DNA of 64,000 nt from Ochrobactrum quorumnocens (GTDB lineage Bacteria > Pseudomonadota > Alphaproteobacteria > Rhizobiales > Rhizobiaceae): assembly GCF_002278035.1 (NCBI RefSeq), contig NZ_CP022604.1, positions 1,302,001-1,366,000 on the forward strand. Direction: 5' to 3'. Below are positions 50,577 through 59,736 of this stretch, piece after piece (the first letter of the stretch is position 1; each line of letters opens with the position of its first letter). The notes beneath the pieces were generated by a model. The model saw nothing but the letters and a program-made list of their open reading frames with translations, did not search any database and was not told where the DNA came from. A program made the translations under genes and the position numbers.

Positions 50577-51685
50577 TATTCGTCTGAGCCGCGGCGCGCA
50601 TTGTCACCATCCTGACCGCGCCGCCAATAAGCAACAATCAATTGTTTATCCTTCGGGATGTTCCGTTCTTTGCGCATATAGGTGCGGATCGAGCGGAATG
50701 CATTAAACTCACAAGCAGCCCACACATAAATGCTCTCTTCGCCCTCCGGCAGCTCCACGGCACGAACCGCATCCTGCAAAAGGGTCGTTGTGCCTGCTTC
50801 CGCTCCCTTGCGGTGCAGCCATTGCATATCCACGTCGGCGCGGGACTTAATCGCCTGTTCTTCCGCCTCACTGTCGATTTCGATGCGGACGACTGCCTTG
50901 GCACCTTCTGGCAATCGCTCAAGAATGCGGCCAATCGCCGGAAGTGCTGTTTCATCACCGGCCAGCAAATACCAATTTGCATCATCGGCTGCATCACCGC
51001 CGCCGGGGCCTGTCATCCCGACAATATCGCCCGGCTTGGCGCTAATCGCCCAGCCGGAACCCGGCGCATCGCAATCATCGCCATGAACAACCATATCGAT
51101 ATCAACCCAGCCTGCCTTCGCATCAATCTGGCGGATCGTATAAACGCGGGTAGCAAGCTTGGCATCACCATCGGGCCAGACAGGGCGACCATCTTCGCCC
51201 GAGACTGGCCATTGCGGCTTGGCAAGGCCCTTTGGAGGAAACAGCAGGCGAATATGCAAGCCTGTATGAGCGAAGCGAGCCAGTTCGCTACCCTTCAGCC
51301 GTACGCGACGCATGTGCGGTGTAACATTGCTGACGGCAACAACCTGCATTTCGCGGAAATAGGGCAGCGGCAAACCAGCAGCACCATCACCTTCCCAGAT
51401 GATCTTTGGCTTTGGGCTTCCCTTCTCAAGAAACTCAAGCACATGTTCAGCGATGGAATATTTCATATAGGCAAGACCGGTTTCGTCACCGCTCTTTACG
51501 TCCACACTGACAGTCTCGTCGTCCCACTGCACATCTGCCTGACCGAAGCTAAGAACCAGCTTTGCGCTGCCCACCTGGCGTTCAACGTCAGCATGTTCAA
51601 CAAAATGATCCAGCAACTGATTAACGATGCGATCAGGATTGTTGAGTGCGATACGGGTATTGGCGTTCAGGCCCAAATCAGACAT
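50576..51685 (-). CDS. Siderophore-interacting protein with N-terminal DUF2218-like domain
   Basis: 369 residues from MSDLGLNANTRIALNN (AGGAG seven bases upstream). Residues about 15-95 look like a DUF2218 domain. Then an FAD-binding barrel (MRRVRLKGSELARFAHTGLHIRLL, ATRVYTIRQIDAKAGWVDIDMVVHG) and an NAD(P)H-type domain (WYLLAGDETALPAIGRIL, ending KQLIVAYWRRGQ). Members reduce Fe(III)-siderophores in the cytoplasm. The DUF2218 fusion is a Brucellaceae-type architecture (memory). Convergent with the importer operon. Confidence 0.92.
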   Translation of the reverse strand: MSDLGLNANTRIALNNPDRIVNQLLDHFVEHADVERQVGSAKLVLSFGQADVQWDDETVSVDVKSGDETGLAYMKYSIAEHVLEFLEKGSPKPKIIWEGDGAAGLPLPYFREMQVVAVSNVTPHMRRVRLKGSELARFAHTGLHIRLLFPPKGLAKPQWPVSGEDGRPVWPDGDAKLATRVYTIRQIDAKAGWVDIDMVVHGDDCDAPGSGWAISAKPGDIVGMTGPGGGDAADDANWYLLAGDETALPAIGRILERLPEGAKAVVRIEIDSEAEEQAIKSRADVDMQWLHRKGAEAGTTTLLQDAVRAVELPEGEESIYVWAACEFNAFRSIRTYMRKERNIPKDKQLIVAYWRRGQDGDNARRGSDE

Positions 51686-51730
51686 GCCTGCTCTCCTATT
51701 TTTAACGGTGAGCAAGCCTTACCTGAATTT

Positions 51731-51757
51731 AAGATGACAATTCAAGTCATCTTTTTT
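51731..51757. other. Inverted repeat between cobL and the SIP gene
   Basis: AAGATGAC (51731-51738) / GTCATCTT (51746-51753) with a 7-nt loop, then TTTTCG on the plus side. As a terminator it suits the plus strand, where no gene ends. For the minus strand it follows cobL by 8 bp and precedes the SIP start by 46 bp, so it may be a cobL terminator or an operator. Confidence 0.5.
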
Positions 51758-51760
51758 CGA

Positions 51761-52972
51761 TCAGCGCGGTTTGATGCCGCAATAAATTGTGACAGGCAGC
51801 GCCTGACGCCATGCATCAAAAGAACCAAGAACGCCTGCTTGTGCAACCTGCAGGCGGGTAAGTTCACCGCCATGCTGTTGATGACAGCTGAAAAGCTGCA
51901 TTTCGCTTTGCAATGTCACCGCATTGGCAACCAAACGCCCGCCGGGCTTCAGTGCATTCCAACAGGCTTCAATCACACCGGCATCCGTTACACCGCCACC
52001 GATGAAAATTGCATCCGGCGTTTCAAGGCCATCTAGCGCTCCCGGCGCTTCGCCTTTTACAAGCTGTAAGCCAGGCACACCCAGCGCGCGTGCATTGCGC
52101 TCAATCACGCTCGGCCGGTTTTCATCGGTCTCAATAGCGATGGCGCGGCAAGACTGATGAACACGCATCCATTCAATACCAATAGAGCCGCAACCTGCGC
52201 CAACATCCCAAAGAAGCTGCCCCGGAAGGGGCTGCAACCGAGACAGCGTCACAGCACGAATATCGCGTTTGGTCAGTTGTCCGTCATTTTCAAAAGCTGC
52301 ATCGGGTAATCCACTGACGGGTGAGAAAACAACAGCATTTGACGCGGCGATGCATTCAATTGCCATCACGTTGAGATCTGCACAGTTTACATGCGACCAG
52401 TCTTCCGCCCGACCGCTGATGCACTTTTCATTTGGTCCGCCCAAATGCTCAAGAACCGTCAGGCGACTTTGACCAAAGCCTTTGTTTTTCAGAAGGGCGG
52501 CGGCTTTTGCAGGTGTCGTGCCATCATTGCTGAGCACAAGAATTTTCTCTCCCGGTAAAATATGCGGTACTAGCAATTCAAACGGACGCCCATGCACGCT
52601 GACCGTTCTCGCCTCCTGTAATGCCCAAACCATACGGTTTGCGGCCAGCGACAATGAGGATGGAAATGACATGACGTGCATTTCCTGAGACGAGAAATGA
52701 CGGCTTAGGGATGCGCCCATGCCAAAAAACATCGGATCGCCGCTTGCCAGTACCACAACCTGTCTGCCGCGCTGCGCCTCGATCATTGGAAATGCATTAT
52801 CGAAAGGTACTGGCCATGAAACTCGCTCGGCTTTGACCTCATCATCGAGAAAAGCCAGATGCCGCTTGCCGCCAAAAATGATGTCCGCATTGGCAATGGC
52901 GTTCCGTGCTGTCTCGCCCAGCCCTGCAAGACCGTCTTCGCCAATACCGATAACTGTAAGCCAGCAGCCCAT
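51761..52972 (-). CDS. cobL: Precorrin-6Y C5,15-methyltransferase (decarboxylating)
   Basis: 403 residues from MGCWLTVIGIGEDGLAGLG; AAGGAG eight bases upstream selects this ATG over one two codons earlier. The N-terminal half is a CbiE-type tetrapyrrole methylase (SGDPMFFGMGASLSRHF). The C-terminal half is CbiT-type with SAM motif DVGAGCGSIGIEWMR. It adds methyls at C5 and C15 and removes the acetate carboxyl in aerobic B12 synthesis. Divergent from cobG. Confidence 0.95.
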   Translation of the reverse strand: MGCWLTVIGIGEDGLAGLGETARNAIANADIIFGGKRHLAFLDDEVKAERVSWPVPFDNAFPMIEAQRGRQVVVLASGDPMFFGMGASLSRHFSSQEMHVMSFPSSLSLAANRMVWALQEARTVSVHGRPFELLVPHILPGEKILVLSNDGTTPAKAAALLKNKGFGQSRLTVLEHLGGPNEKCISGRAEDWSHVNCADLNVMAIECIAASNAVVFSPVSGLPDAAFENDGQLTKRDIRAVTLSRLQPLPGQLLWDVGAGCGSIGIEWMRVHQSCRAIAIETDENRPSVIERNARALGVPGLQLVKGEAPGALDGLETPDAIFIGGGVTDAGVIEACWNALKPGGRLVANAVTLQSEMQLFSCHQQHGGELTRLQVAQAGVLGSFDAWRQALPVTIYCGIKPR

Positions 52973-53045
52973 AAGCATTGCTCCTTTTTCCTGTTCGTAT
53001 GGCGGCGCAGTAGCAAGCGCAAGCAGGAAGGCGTATAAGACCGTC

Positions 53046-54353
53046 ATGTTAAGCCAGCAAACAGCCCCAACCGTTCCCTTGAGAGCAGACAGGCGCAATG
53101 CCTGCCCCGGCCTATCGCGCATGGTCATGGCAAAAGATGGTGCAATCGCTCGCGTCAAGCTTCCCTTGGGACGGATCAATGCTACCGAAGCACGTTCGTT
53201 GGCCGAAATTGCAAAAGAGTTTGGAAACGGCACTATCGAGCTTTCGATTCGCTCCAACATCCAGATACGCGGCATCGCGCCCTCCAATTGGGATAAAGCG
53301 ATAACAGCGCTCTATGATGCAGGTTTTGGCGCGGATAATCCGTCGGCCGATGACATTCGCAATGTAATGGTAAGCCCCACCGCATCAATCGATCGCACAC
53401 AGCTTGCCGATACCTCCCGCCTTGCGACCTCGTTGCTGAAAATGCTTGAAGGCACGGAAAAATATCACGCGCTATCGCCGAAGTTTTCTTTCCAGATTGA
53501 TGGTGGCGAAGACTGTGCCATGATTTCGCATACCGGAGATATCTGGCTCTCATCACTGGAAGGCGGCGCCCATTATGCCGTTGGTCTGGCATCGTCACCA
53601 GACACCCCGCCTGTCGGCACGGTCGCACAAGCGGAAGCGCTTTCCTTGATCGAAGCGCTGCTTGATTTGTTTCAGAGCCTCGCGGCAACGGGTGTGACGC
53701 GGATGAAGCACCTTTTTGAAACCTTGCCACAAGAGCAATTTCTGCGAGAGTTGCCTTTTGAACTCTCCCCCGCTCCGACTTGGAAACGAAAGCCGCCAAA
53801 ACCCTTTTCATGGCTTGGAACCCATTCGCAAAAGGGTGGACACTTCTATGCAGGTGCAATGCCACTTCTCGGAAGATTGCAGACGGAACAATTGCATAAG
53901 CTGGCCCAGCTTGCGGAGAGCGCGAATGGCGGCGAAATTCGCCTCACGCCATGGCAAGGCGTTCTCCTGCCAAACATCGAGCAGGCAGACTGCAACCGGA
54001 TCACAACCACATTGGACGAACTGGGGTTGGCAACATTGCCAGAAGCGCCACAGGCGCGCCTTCGGGCCTGTTCCGGCTCTGCTGGCTGTGCTTCCGCCCT
54101 TGCGGACACTTTAACCGATGCTGAGCGTCTCGCTGGCATGCTCATCGCAGGCAACAAGCAGGTCCATATTACGGGTTGCGCCAAATCCTGCGCAGCACTT
54201 TCTCCCCTGCCTCACACGCTTTTGGCGCGTTCGGATGATCATTATGATCTCTTTTCGCAAGACAGCGCTGGACCATTGCGTTTCGGGCAGCTATTGGCCT
54301 CAAACATCACCATTGACGAGGCTGCGTTTATTTTAAACGCCCGAAATCTATAA
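53046..54353 (+). CDS. cobG: Precorrin-3B synthase
   Basis: 435 residues from MLSQQTAPTVPLRADRRNAC; the start has only a distant AGGAAGG. A sulfite/nitrite-reductase-like fold with two half repeats. The cluster cysteines show in CSGSAGCASALADTLT and HITGCAKSCAALSP. CobG is the oxygen-dependent step before ring contraction, so this is the aerobic pathway. First gene of cobGHIJ. Only 73 bp separate it from cobL. Confidence 0.94.
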   Translation: MLSQQTAPTVPLRADRRNACPGLSRMVMAKDGAIARVKLPLGRINATEARSLAEIAKEFGNGTIELSIRSNIQIRGIAPSNWDKAITALYDAGFGADNPSADDIRNVMVSPTASIDRTQLADTSRLATSLLKMLEGTEKYHALSPKFSFQIDGGEDCAMISHTGDIWLSSLEGGAHYAVGLASSPDTPPVGTVAQAEALSLIEALLDLFQSLAATGVTRMKHLFETLPQEQFLRELPFELSPAPTWKRKPPKPFSWLGTHSQKGGHFYAGAMPLLGRLQTEQLHKLAQLAESANGGEIRLTPWQGVLLPNIEQADCNRITTTLDELGLATLPEAPQARLRACSGSAGCASALADTLTDAERLAGMLIAGNKQVHITGCAKSCAALSPLPHTLLARSDDHYDLFSQDSAGPLRFGQLLASNITIDEAAFILNARNL

Positions 54354-54415
54354 GAGCGTATCCCGAAAAGTGTGAAGCAATTTTCGGGCAAGATATGCGT
54401 TAAACAAATAGGTAG
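54354..54415 (+). repeat. Dispersed repeat, family A, inside the cob operon
   Basis: GAGCGTATCCCGAAAAGTG, GAAGCAATTTTCGGGCAAG and ATATGCGTTAAACAAATAG, directly after the cobG stop TAA. It is the only spacer in cobGHIJ that is not an overlap, so it separates cobG from cobHIJ. Confidence 0.7.
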
Positions 54416-54425
54416 AACGGACGCC

Positions 54426-55052
54426 ATGACAGACTATATCCGCGATGGACAGGCCATTTATGACCGCTCCTTCGCCATCATCCGTTCTGAGGCCGATTTG
54501 AGCCGCATTCCCCCCGATCTCGAAAAGCTTGCCGTACGTGTTGCTCACGCATCCGGCATGGTCGATATCGTTGAAGACCTCGTCTTTTCGGATGGCGCAG
54601 GGCAAGCCGGGCGAGATGCACTCTTTAAAGGCGCGCCAATCCTCTGCGATGCACGCATGGTCGCAGAAGGCATCACTCGCTCACGCCTGCCAGCCAACAA
54701 TGAAGTTATCTGCACACTGAATGATCCGTCCGTGCCGGAACTGGCGAAGAAGATCGGCAACACGCGCTCTGCCGCAGCCCTTGATCTCTGGCTTCCACAT
54801 CTTGAAGGCAGCATCGTTGCCATCGGCAATGCGCCCACCGCCCTCTTTCGCCTGTTTGAAATTTTGGACAATGGTGCCCCTAAACCAGCCCTCATCATCG
54901 GCATGCCGGTCGGTTTTGTGGGTGCAGCCGAATCCAAAGATGAGCTTGCTGAAAATAGCCGTGGCGTACCCTTTGTTATCGTGCGCGGACGTCGCGGTGG
55001 CAGCGCCATGACCGCAGCCGCTGTCAATGCACTTGCTTCGGAGCGCGAATAA
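54426..55052 (+). CDS. cobH: Precorrin-8X methylmutase
   Basis: 208 residues from [16 protein letters not shown]. Moves the C11 methyl to C12 to give hydrogenobyrinate. The catalytic His is His41 in [15 protein letters not shown]; the family also shows [10 protein letters not shown] and [17 protein letters not shown]. It overlaps cobI by one base (TAATG). Confidence 0.96.
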   Translation: MTDYIRDGQAIYDRSFAIIRSEADLSRIPPDLEKLAVRVAHASGMVDIVEDLVFSDGAGQAGRDALFKGAPILCDARMVAEGITRSRLPANNEVICTLNDPSVPELAKKIGNTRSAAALDLWLPHLEGSIVAIGNAPTALFRLFEILDNGAPKPALIIGMPVGFVGAAESKDELAENSRGVPFVIVRGRRGGSAMTAAAVNALASERE

Positions 55053-55786
55053 TGGCGCCAAAAGGGAAGCTTTATGGTCTGGGCGTTGGCCCCGGTGACC
55101 CTGAACTTATCACGCTTAAGGCACTCAGACTGCTTAAATCCGCGCCCGTAGTCGCCTATCATGCGGCAAAGGGTAAAAAGGGCAATGCGCTGACGATTGT
55201 GGAAACCTATCTGTCGCCTGAACAGACGCTGGTGCCGCTCATCTATCCGGTGACGACGGAAAAACTGCCCGCTCATATGGATTACGAGCAGATCGTCAGC
55301 GATTTCTATGCAGAGATCACTGCAACAATCGCAAACCATCTCGACGCTGGCCGCGATGTCGCTGTAATCGCCGAGGGCGATCCGTTCTTCTACGGCTCGT
55401 TCATGTATATCCATGACCGATTGGCCGAAAAATACGAAACCGAAGTCGTGCCGGGCGTTTGCTCGGTCTTGGGTGCCGCTGCCGTGCTTGGCGCACCGCT
55501 CGTCTATCGCAATCAGACGCTTTCAATCCTTTCGGGAGTTATGACTGCTGAGGAGTTGAAACAGCGGCTCGCCGGCAGTGAAGCCGCTGCCATCATGAAA
55601 CTCGGCAAAAATCTGGACAAGGTTCGCGATGTTCTGAGCGAGCTTGGGTTGATGGATCGTGCGCTTTATATCGAGCGTGCTACTATGCAGAACCAGCGTA
55701 TTGCGCCTTTGGCAGAAGTCAGCGGCGGCGACTGTCCTTATTTCTCGATCATTCTGGTTCCAGGCAAAAAGTGGAACGGTGCATGA
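55052..55786 (+). CDS. cobI: Precorrin-2 C20-methyltransferase
   Basis: 244 residues. Tetrapyrrole methylase fold: [19 protein letters not shown] near 6-24, then [38 protein letters not shown] and late [13 protein letters not shown]. Methylates precorrin-2 at C20. Its stop overlaps the next start in ATGA. Confidence 0.96.
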   Translation: MAPKGKLYGLGVGPGDPELITLKALRLLKSAPVVAYHAAKGKKGNALTIVETYLSPEQTLVPLIYPVTTEKLPAHMDYEQIVSDFYAEITATIANHLDAGRDVAVIAEGDPFFYGSFMYIHDRLAEKYETEVVPGVCSVLGAAAVLGAPLVYRNQTLSILSGVMTAEELKQRLAGSEAAAIMKLGKNLDKVRDVLSELGLMDRALYIERATMQNQRIAPLAEVSGGDCPYFSIILVPGKKWNGA

Positions 55787-57468
55787 AAGCAGCCATTCTC
55801 GTTCTTGGCGAAGCTGCAACTTCCACGGCACGCAACATACAATCTAGACTTAGAAATGCTGAAATTCTGGGGCTGGAAAATCGCGTTACGAGCGCAGACA
55901 AGCATTTCACACATTTCGGCGACACGATACGTGCGCTCTATGAGGAAGGTCGTCCGATAATCGCGCTGTGCGCCGCTGGTATCATCATCCGCGCACTCGC
56001 TCCTCTTTTGCAAAACAAACGGATAGAGCCTCCGGTTCTGGCCGTTGCAGAAGATGGTAGCGCTGTCGTGCCATTGCTTGGCGGCCTTTCCGGCGTCAAT
56101 GATCTGGCGCGAACCATCGCTCAGGCGCTTGAAGTGCCCCCTGCTATCACCACGACGGGCGAATTGCGGTTTGGCATCAATCTGCTCCATCCACCGGCTG
56201 AATTGACCCTCGCCAATCCCGAAGCTGCCAAGACCTTCATGTCCAATCTGCTGGCGGGAGAAAACTTGCGCGTCAATGGCAGCTCGCGCTGGCTCACCGC
56301 ATCAAAACTACCGTTATCTGACAATGGTCAACTGACAATCAGCATCACGCCTGAAACGCGTGCGCCGCAGACTAACGAGCTGATATACCATCCGCGAACG
56401 GTTGCCGTGGCGATTGATAAGCCCGGCGAAAACCTCGTAAGCCTTATCGAGCAAACACTTGATAGTTCAGAGCTATCAAAGGATTCACTTGCTCTTCTTC
56501 TCGTCCACGAGAAAGACTGCGCTTCACCCCATATTCATCAGGCAGCACAAATACTCAAAGCACCGCTGCGCATTGTTTCGGGCGTGGATGATCTGGCAAC
56601 GGTATCCGTCGAAAACCCGCAGCACCTTATCAAATCCGATAGGCTGACACTGGCCATTGCAGCAACACCAGCCGATGTTCTCTTCATCGGACGCAATCGC
56701 GGCAAGCTGACTGTGGTTGGCCTTGGCCCCGGTGCACGAGACCTAATGACACCAGCCGTTCAGCGCGATCTGGAACGCGCCGAAGATGTGCTTGGCTATG
56801 AAACCTATGTGCGCATGGCTGGCCCATTTCGCGATGATCAGATCATCCACATGACTGACAATCGCGAGGAAATGCAGCGCGCGCGTCATGCCTTCGAACT
56901 CGCTGCTTCAGGCCGTGATGTGGTAATGGTTTCGTCAGGCGATCCCGGTGTGTTTGCCATGGCAGCGGCAGTTATCGAAGCGCTTCATGAATCGTCTGAT
57001 CCGGCATGGCATAGTGTTGAACTCGTGATTCAGCCGGGGATTTCAGCCGCTATGGCTGCAGCTTCCCGCATCGGCGCACCACTTGGGCATGATTTCTGCA
57101 TTATCTCGCTTTCTGACAATCTCAAGCCCTGGGATGTCATTGAAAGGCGTCTGGCGCTCGCAGCACAAGCTGATCTCGCCATGGCTTTCTACAATCCGAT
57201 ATCCAAAGCCCGTCCGCATCAGCTCGGTCGCGCGCTGGAAATTCTCCGGCAGTATCGTGTTGCTGAAACGCCAGTCGTGCTCGGTCGCGATATTGGCAGG
57301 CCCGCCGAAACTACGCGTGTCACAACGCTGGGTGAACTCACACCCAAAGACGTCGATATGCGAACTGTGGTGATTGTCGGCTCGTCCCATACTGAGCGCT
57401 TTTCTCGCGTGGACGGCGGCGAATGGGTTTATACGCCGCGATGGTATGGCGAGAATCCGGACAAATAA
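55783..57468 (+). CDS. cobJ: CbiG/CobE-type protein fused to precorrin-3B C17-methyltransferase
   Basis: 561 residues from [18 protein letters not shown] (GGAA upstream, ATGA overlap with cobI). Residues about 1-310 are CbiG-like: [40 protein letters not shown], then a CobE-like part ([10 protein letters not shown]). From about 315 a CobJ tetrapyrrole methylase follows: [68 protein letters not shown]. CobJ methylates C17 and contracts the ring. Confidence 0.93.
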   Translation: MKAAILVLGEAATSTARNIQSRLRNAEILGLENRVTSADKHFTHFGDTIRALYEEGRPIIALCAAGIIIRALAPLLQNKRIEPPVLAVAEDGSAVVPLLGGLSGVNDLARTIAQALEVPPAITTTGELRFGINLLHPPAELTLANPEAAKTFMSNLLAGENLRVNGSSRWLTASKLPLSDNGQLTISITPETRAPQTNELIYHPRTVAVAIDKPGENLVSLIEQTLDSSELSKDSLALLLVHEKDCASPHIHQAAQILKAPLRIVSGVDDLATVSVENPQHLIKSDRLTLAIAATPADVLFIGRNRGKLTVVGLGPGARDLMTPAVQRDLERAEDVLGYETYVRMAGPFRDDQIIHMTDNREEMQRARHAFELAASGRDVVMVSSGDPGVFAMAAAVIEALHESSDPAWHSVELVIQPGISAAMAAASRIGAPLGHDFCIISLSDNLKPWDVIERRLALAAQADLAMAFYNPISKARPHQLGRALEILRQYRVAETPVVLGRDIGRPAETTRVTTLGELTPKDVDMRTVVIVGSSHTERFSRVDGGEWVYTPRWYGENPDK

Positions 57469-57476
57469 ACAGAAAC

Positions 57477-57505
57477 AAAAGGCAGGGAAATCCCTGCCTT
57501 TTTAA
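57477..57505. terminator. Terminator after cobJ
   Basis: AAAAGGCAGGGA (57477-57488) / TCCCTGCCTTTT (57491-57502), two-base loop, followed by T and AATAATT. It also lies downstream of the convergent lipoprotein gene. Confidence 0.88.
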
Positions 57506-57527
57506 TAATTTAGATCCGTTTATTGAA

Positions 57528-57983
57528 TCATTTCTTCTTCGACTTCTTCGGTGTAGCTGGAGCAGCCGATGCGGTCTGAGCTGCAGCGGCTTCGGCTGCG
57601 ATCTGGTCTGCGCTCTTTGGCGAAGTATCGATAACCGAACGAACCGAACCGTTTGCAGAAACCTGACAAACCGCCGTGCGCAGATCCACCTTCAGGTCAA
57701 CATCCGTACCGCCGCCAGCGCCCGGACGGGAATTAACCGCGCTGATGACGCGTTCAGGCAGGAAATACTTGTTGGCAGCTGCAGTGATACATGGCTGAGC
57801 CAGCGAAGAATCTACCGATGAGGTCGGAACGAAACGTGGCAGCGATATGCTTGATGCAGTGACCGGTGCCTCGGACTTGCCGGGAACCGTCGCATTCTGC
57901 GTGGTCGTCGTACAAGCGGCAGCCAGTGGAGCCAGCATAGCAATGACAAAGAAACGGGCTCCGATGCGGGTGCGTCCGTACAT
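57528..57983 (-). CDS. Putative lipoprotein with C-terminal lysine tail
   Basis: 151 residues from MYGRTRIGARFFVIAM (AAGAGG six bases upstream). Lipobox LAAAC. A small folded part has two cysteines (QPCITAAANKYFLPERVIS, VCQVSANGSVRS), possibly a disulfide. The tail is Ala-rich and ends PATPKKSKKK. Family not recognised. Envelope protein presumed. Confidence 0.8.
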   Translation of the reverse strand: MYGRTRIGARFFVIAMLAPLAAACTTTTQNATVPGKSEAPVTASSISLPRFVPTSSVDSSLAQPCITAAANKYFLPERVISAVNSRPGAGGGTDVDLKVDLRTAVCQVSANGSVRSVIDTSPKSADQIAAEAAAAQTASAAPATPKKSKKK

Positions 57984-58110
57984 GATCAACCTCTTACGAT
58001 CTGCTGATTAGGTAAAATTTTAACTGAGATAACTATTCGGTTTTTGCCGATTGTCGAGTGGCAGGAAGGCCACAATGCTGGTTTTTCGTTGGGCATCCCC
58101 AACAGCGTCA

Positions 58111-58986
58111 TCATTGTTTCGTGAATATCCAGTTCAACATCTCCCGCCAGTCGCTCATGCGGATAGGCGTTCCATGGTTTCCGCTTTCAAAACGACGAAA
58201 CTGCACCGGATAACCCGGCGCTTTCTTGCGTATATCCCGATAGAAAGCTTCCTGCTTGTCGATTGCGAAAACCGGATCGCGACTACCATGTCCAAAAAAA
58301 ACCGGCACACGCTTCTTGAATGCAGGTGATTTGAAAAAATCATTGTCCCATAATGATCCTAACAGGATCAGGCCAGAAAGTTGATTAGCCGTTTTATCAT
58401 TCGAAGCGATCCGCCAGCAAAGTGCCCCCCCCTGTGAGCCACAAGCAAGAACAACCGGCGCGGATGGCGACATTACCTTCGCAGCTTCAATAAGTCCCGC
58501 GATCTGCGCCTCGCCTGTAGCCGCAAAATCCTTGAAGTCCGGCGTCAAATAAAGCCCGCCATTGAGTGCGGCTAAGTTCTTCACACGGTTGAAATTACCG
58601 CCGAAGGTAAAATCATTCATGCCTTGCAGACGATTACCGCCGCGTCCATGCAGATAAATGACGATAAAAGCCGCACCTTGCTGCTTTCCGGCCGCCATCG
58701 CCTTTACCGGACCAGCAGCGGTCTGAAACGTGAGATCTTTTTGATAGGCCCGCGCCTTCAGCGAAACATAGGCATCCTTCACGCGCTTTTCGGGAACAGC
58801 ATCGCGACCATTGATGTCGCGCATTTCGTTGTAATCAATGACTTTATAATCGCCATTATCAGCGCTGCTCAACACACCCGGATAGGCAAAATAATTGTCT
58901 TTGAAAGGCGGAAGTGGACCTTGCGCATGCGCCGAACTGGAAAATACCAGTAAAAACGCTGTAACTATTCCTACACGTTTGCGCAT
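58111..58986 (-). CDS. Secreted alpha/beta hydrolase
   Basis: 291 residues from MRKRVGIVTAFLLVF (GGGAGGGGC upstream). Signal peptide ends AHA-QG. Hydrolase features: IVIYLHGRGGNRLQG, a nucleophile elbow in ACGSQGGALC, acid near GHGSRDPVFAI and His in SGNHGTP. Serine-esterase or phospholipase-like, substrate unknown. Starts 21 bp after the flavin reductase, so likely cotranscribed. Confidence 0.86.
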   Translation of the reverse strand: MRKRVGIVTAFLLVFSSSAHAQGPLPPFKDNYFAYPGVLSSADNGDYKVIDYNEMRDINGRDAVPEKRVKDAYVSLKARAYQKDLTFQTAAGPVKAMAAGKQQGAAFIVIYLHGRGGNRLQGMNDFTFGGNFNRVKNLAALNGGLYLTPDFKDFAATGEAQIAGLIEAAKVMSPSAPVVLACGSQGGALCWRIASNDKTANQLSGLILLGSLWDNDFFKSPAFKKRVPVFFGHGSRDPVFAIDKQEAFYRDIRKKAPGYPVQFRRFESGNHGTPIRMSDWREMLNWIFTKQ

Positions 58987-59007
58987 TGCCCCTCCCAAAA
59001 AGCACAT

Positions 59008-59496
59008 TCAAAGCTCAAGCGTATGATAACGACGATTGAGATATATCAGAGCCTCTTCGTCCGCATTCGAGCGCAATCCCACCACTTCACCGAACAGGAC
59101 GTGATGTGTGGAATGATCCTGAACGCTAATAACGCGGCAGTCGAAAACGGCCAATGCACCTATCAGCGTTGGCGCACCTGTCGCGAGAACGTCCCACGCA
59201 GCAAGCTCAAAGCGCTCATCCTGCGTAAGACCGATACGGCCCGAAAATGCATCTGCAAGCTGTTGGTGCAATCCAGCCAGCGTATTGACCGCGAACACGG
59301 CGTTCTTGATGAACAGTTGGTTTTCTTCATGAGTCTTCTGCAAGCAGATCAGAACGGTCGGCGGATTATCCGAGACCGAGCAGGAAGCGGTCAGAGTAAG
59401 TCCACGTCTTCCTGCAGAACCGGCAGTGGTTACAACCTGTACCGCACCCGCATAATGGCTCATCGCATCACGATAAGTCTTCGGTTCTACCGGCAT
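59008..59496 (-). CDS. Flavin reductase family protein (RutF-like)
   Basis: 162 residues from MPVEPKTYRDAMSHYAG. No good ribosome-binding site; longer in-frame starts exist up to 59643. Flavin reductase domain: GAVQVVTTAGSAGRRGLTLTASCSVSDNPPTVLICL, NAVFAVNTLA, and late HHVLFGEVVGL. Supplies reduced FMN or FAD to a partner. No rut operon or monooxygenase is nearby. Confidence 0.85.
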   Translation of the reverse strand: MPVEPKTYRDAMSHYAGAVQVVTTAGSAGRRGLTLTASCSVSDNPPTVLICLQKTHEENQLFIKNAVFAVNTLAGLHQQLADAFSGRIGLTQDERFELAAWDVLATGAPTLIGALAVFDCRVISVQDHSTHHVLFGEVVGLRSNADEEALIYLNRRYHTLEL

Positions 59497-59736
59497 AGTA
59501 TTTGAGATGATGTTTTTATCTGTTTGCACGTCAGCAAGCATCCGTATTGTCTGACAGGCTTCCGCAGACCAATGTCTGTTTACCTGTATACATATACGGG
59601 CATTGCACAAAGGCGAGGAAACCGCTACCCACTTTTCGTTCAATTAGCCATGAAATGTTTGAAGAAGATAAATCGCGTGATCAAACCAGTGCCATTACCG
59701 GGAAAACATAAAGCGGTTCTCCGCCCGGAATTGCGC

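Noticed and set aside
52973..53045. Possible cobalamin riboswitch at the cob genes
   Set aside because: Only 73 bp available and no B12-box-like sequence; too short for the class.
59008..59496. Rut pyrimidine-degradation operon suggested by the RutF-like gene
   Set aside because: No rutA-E or rutG genes are adjacent; the protein is better called a general flavin reductase.
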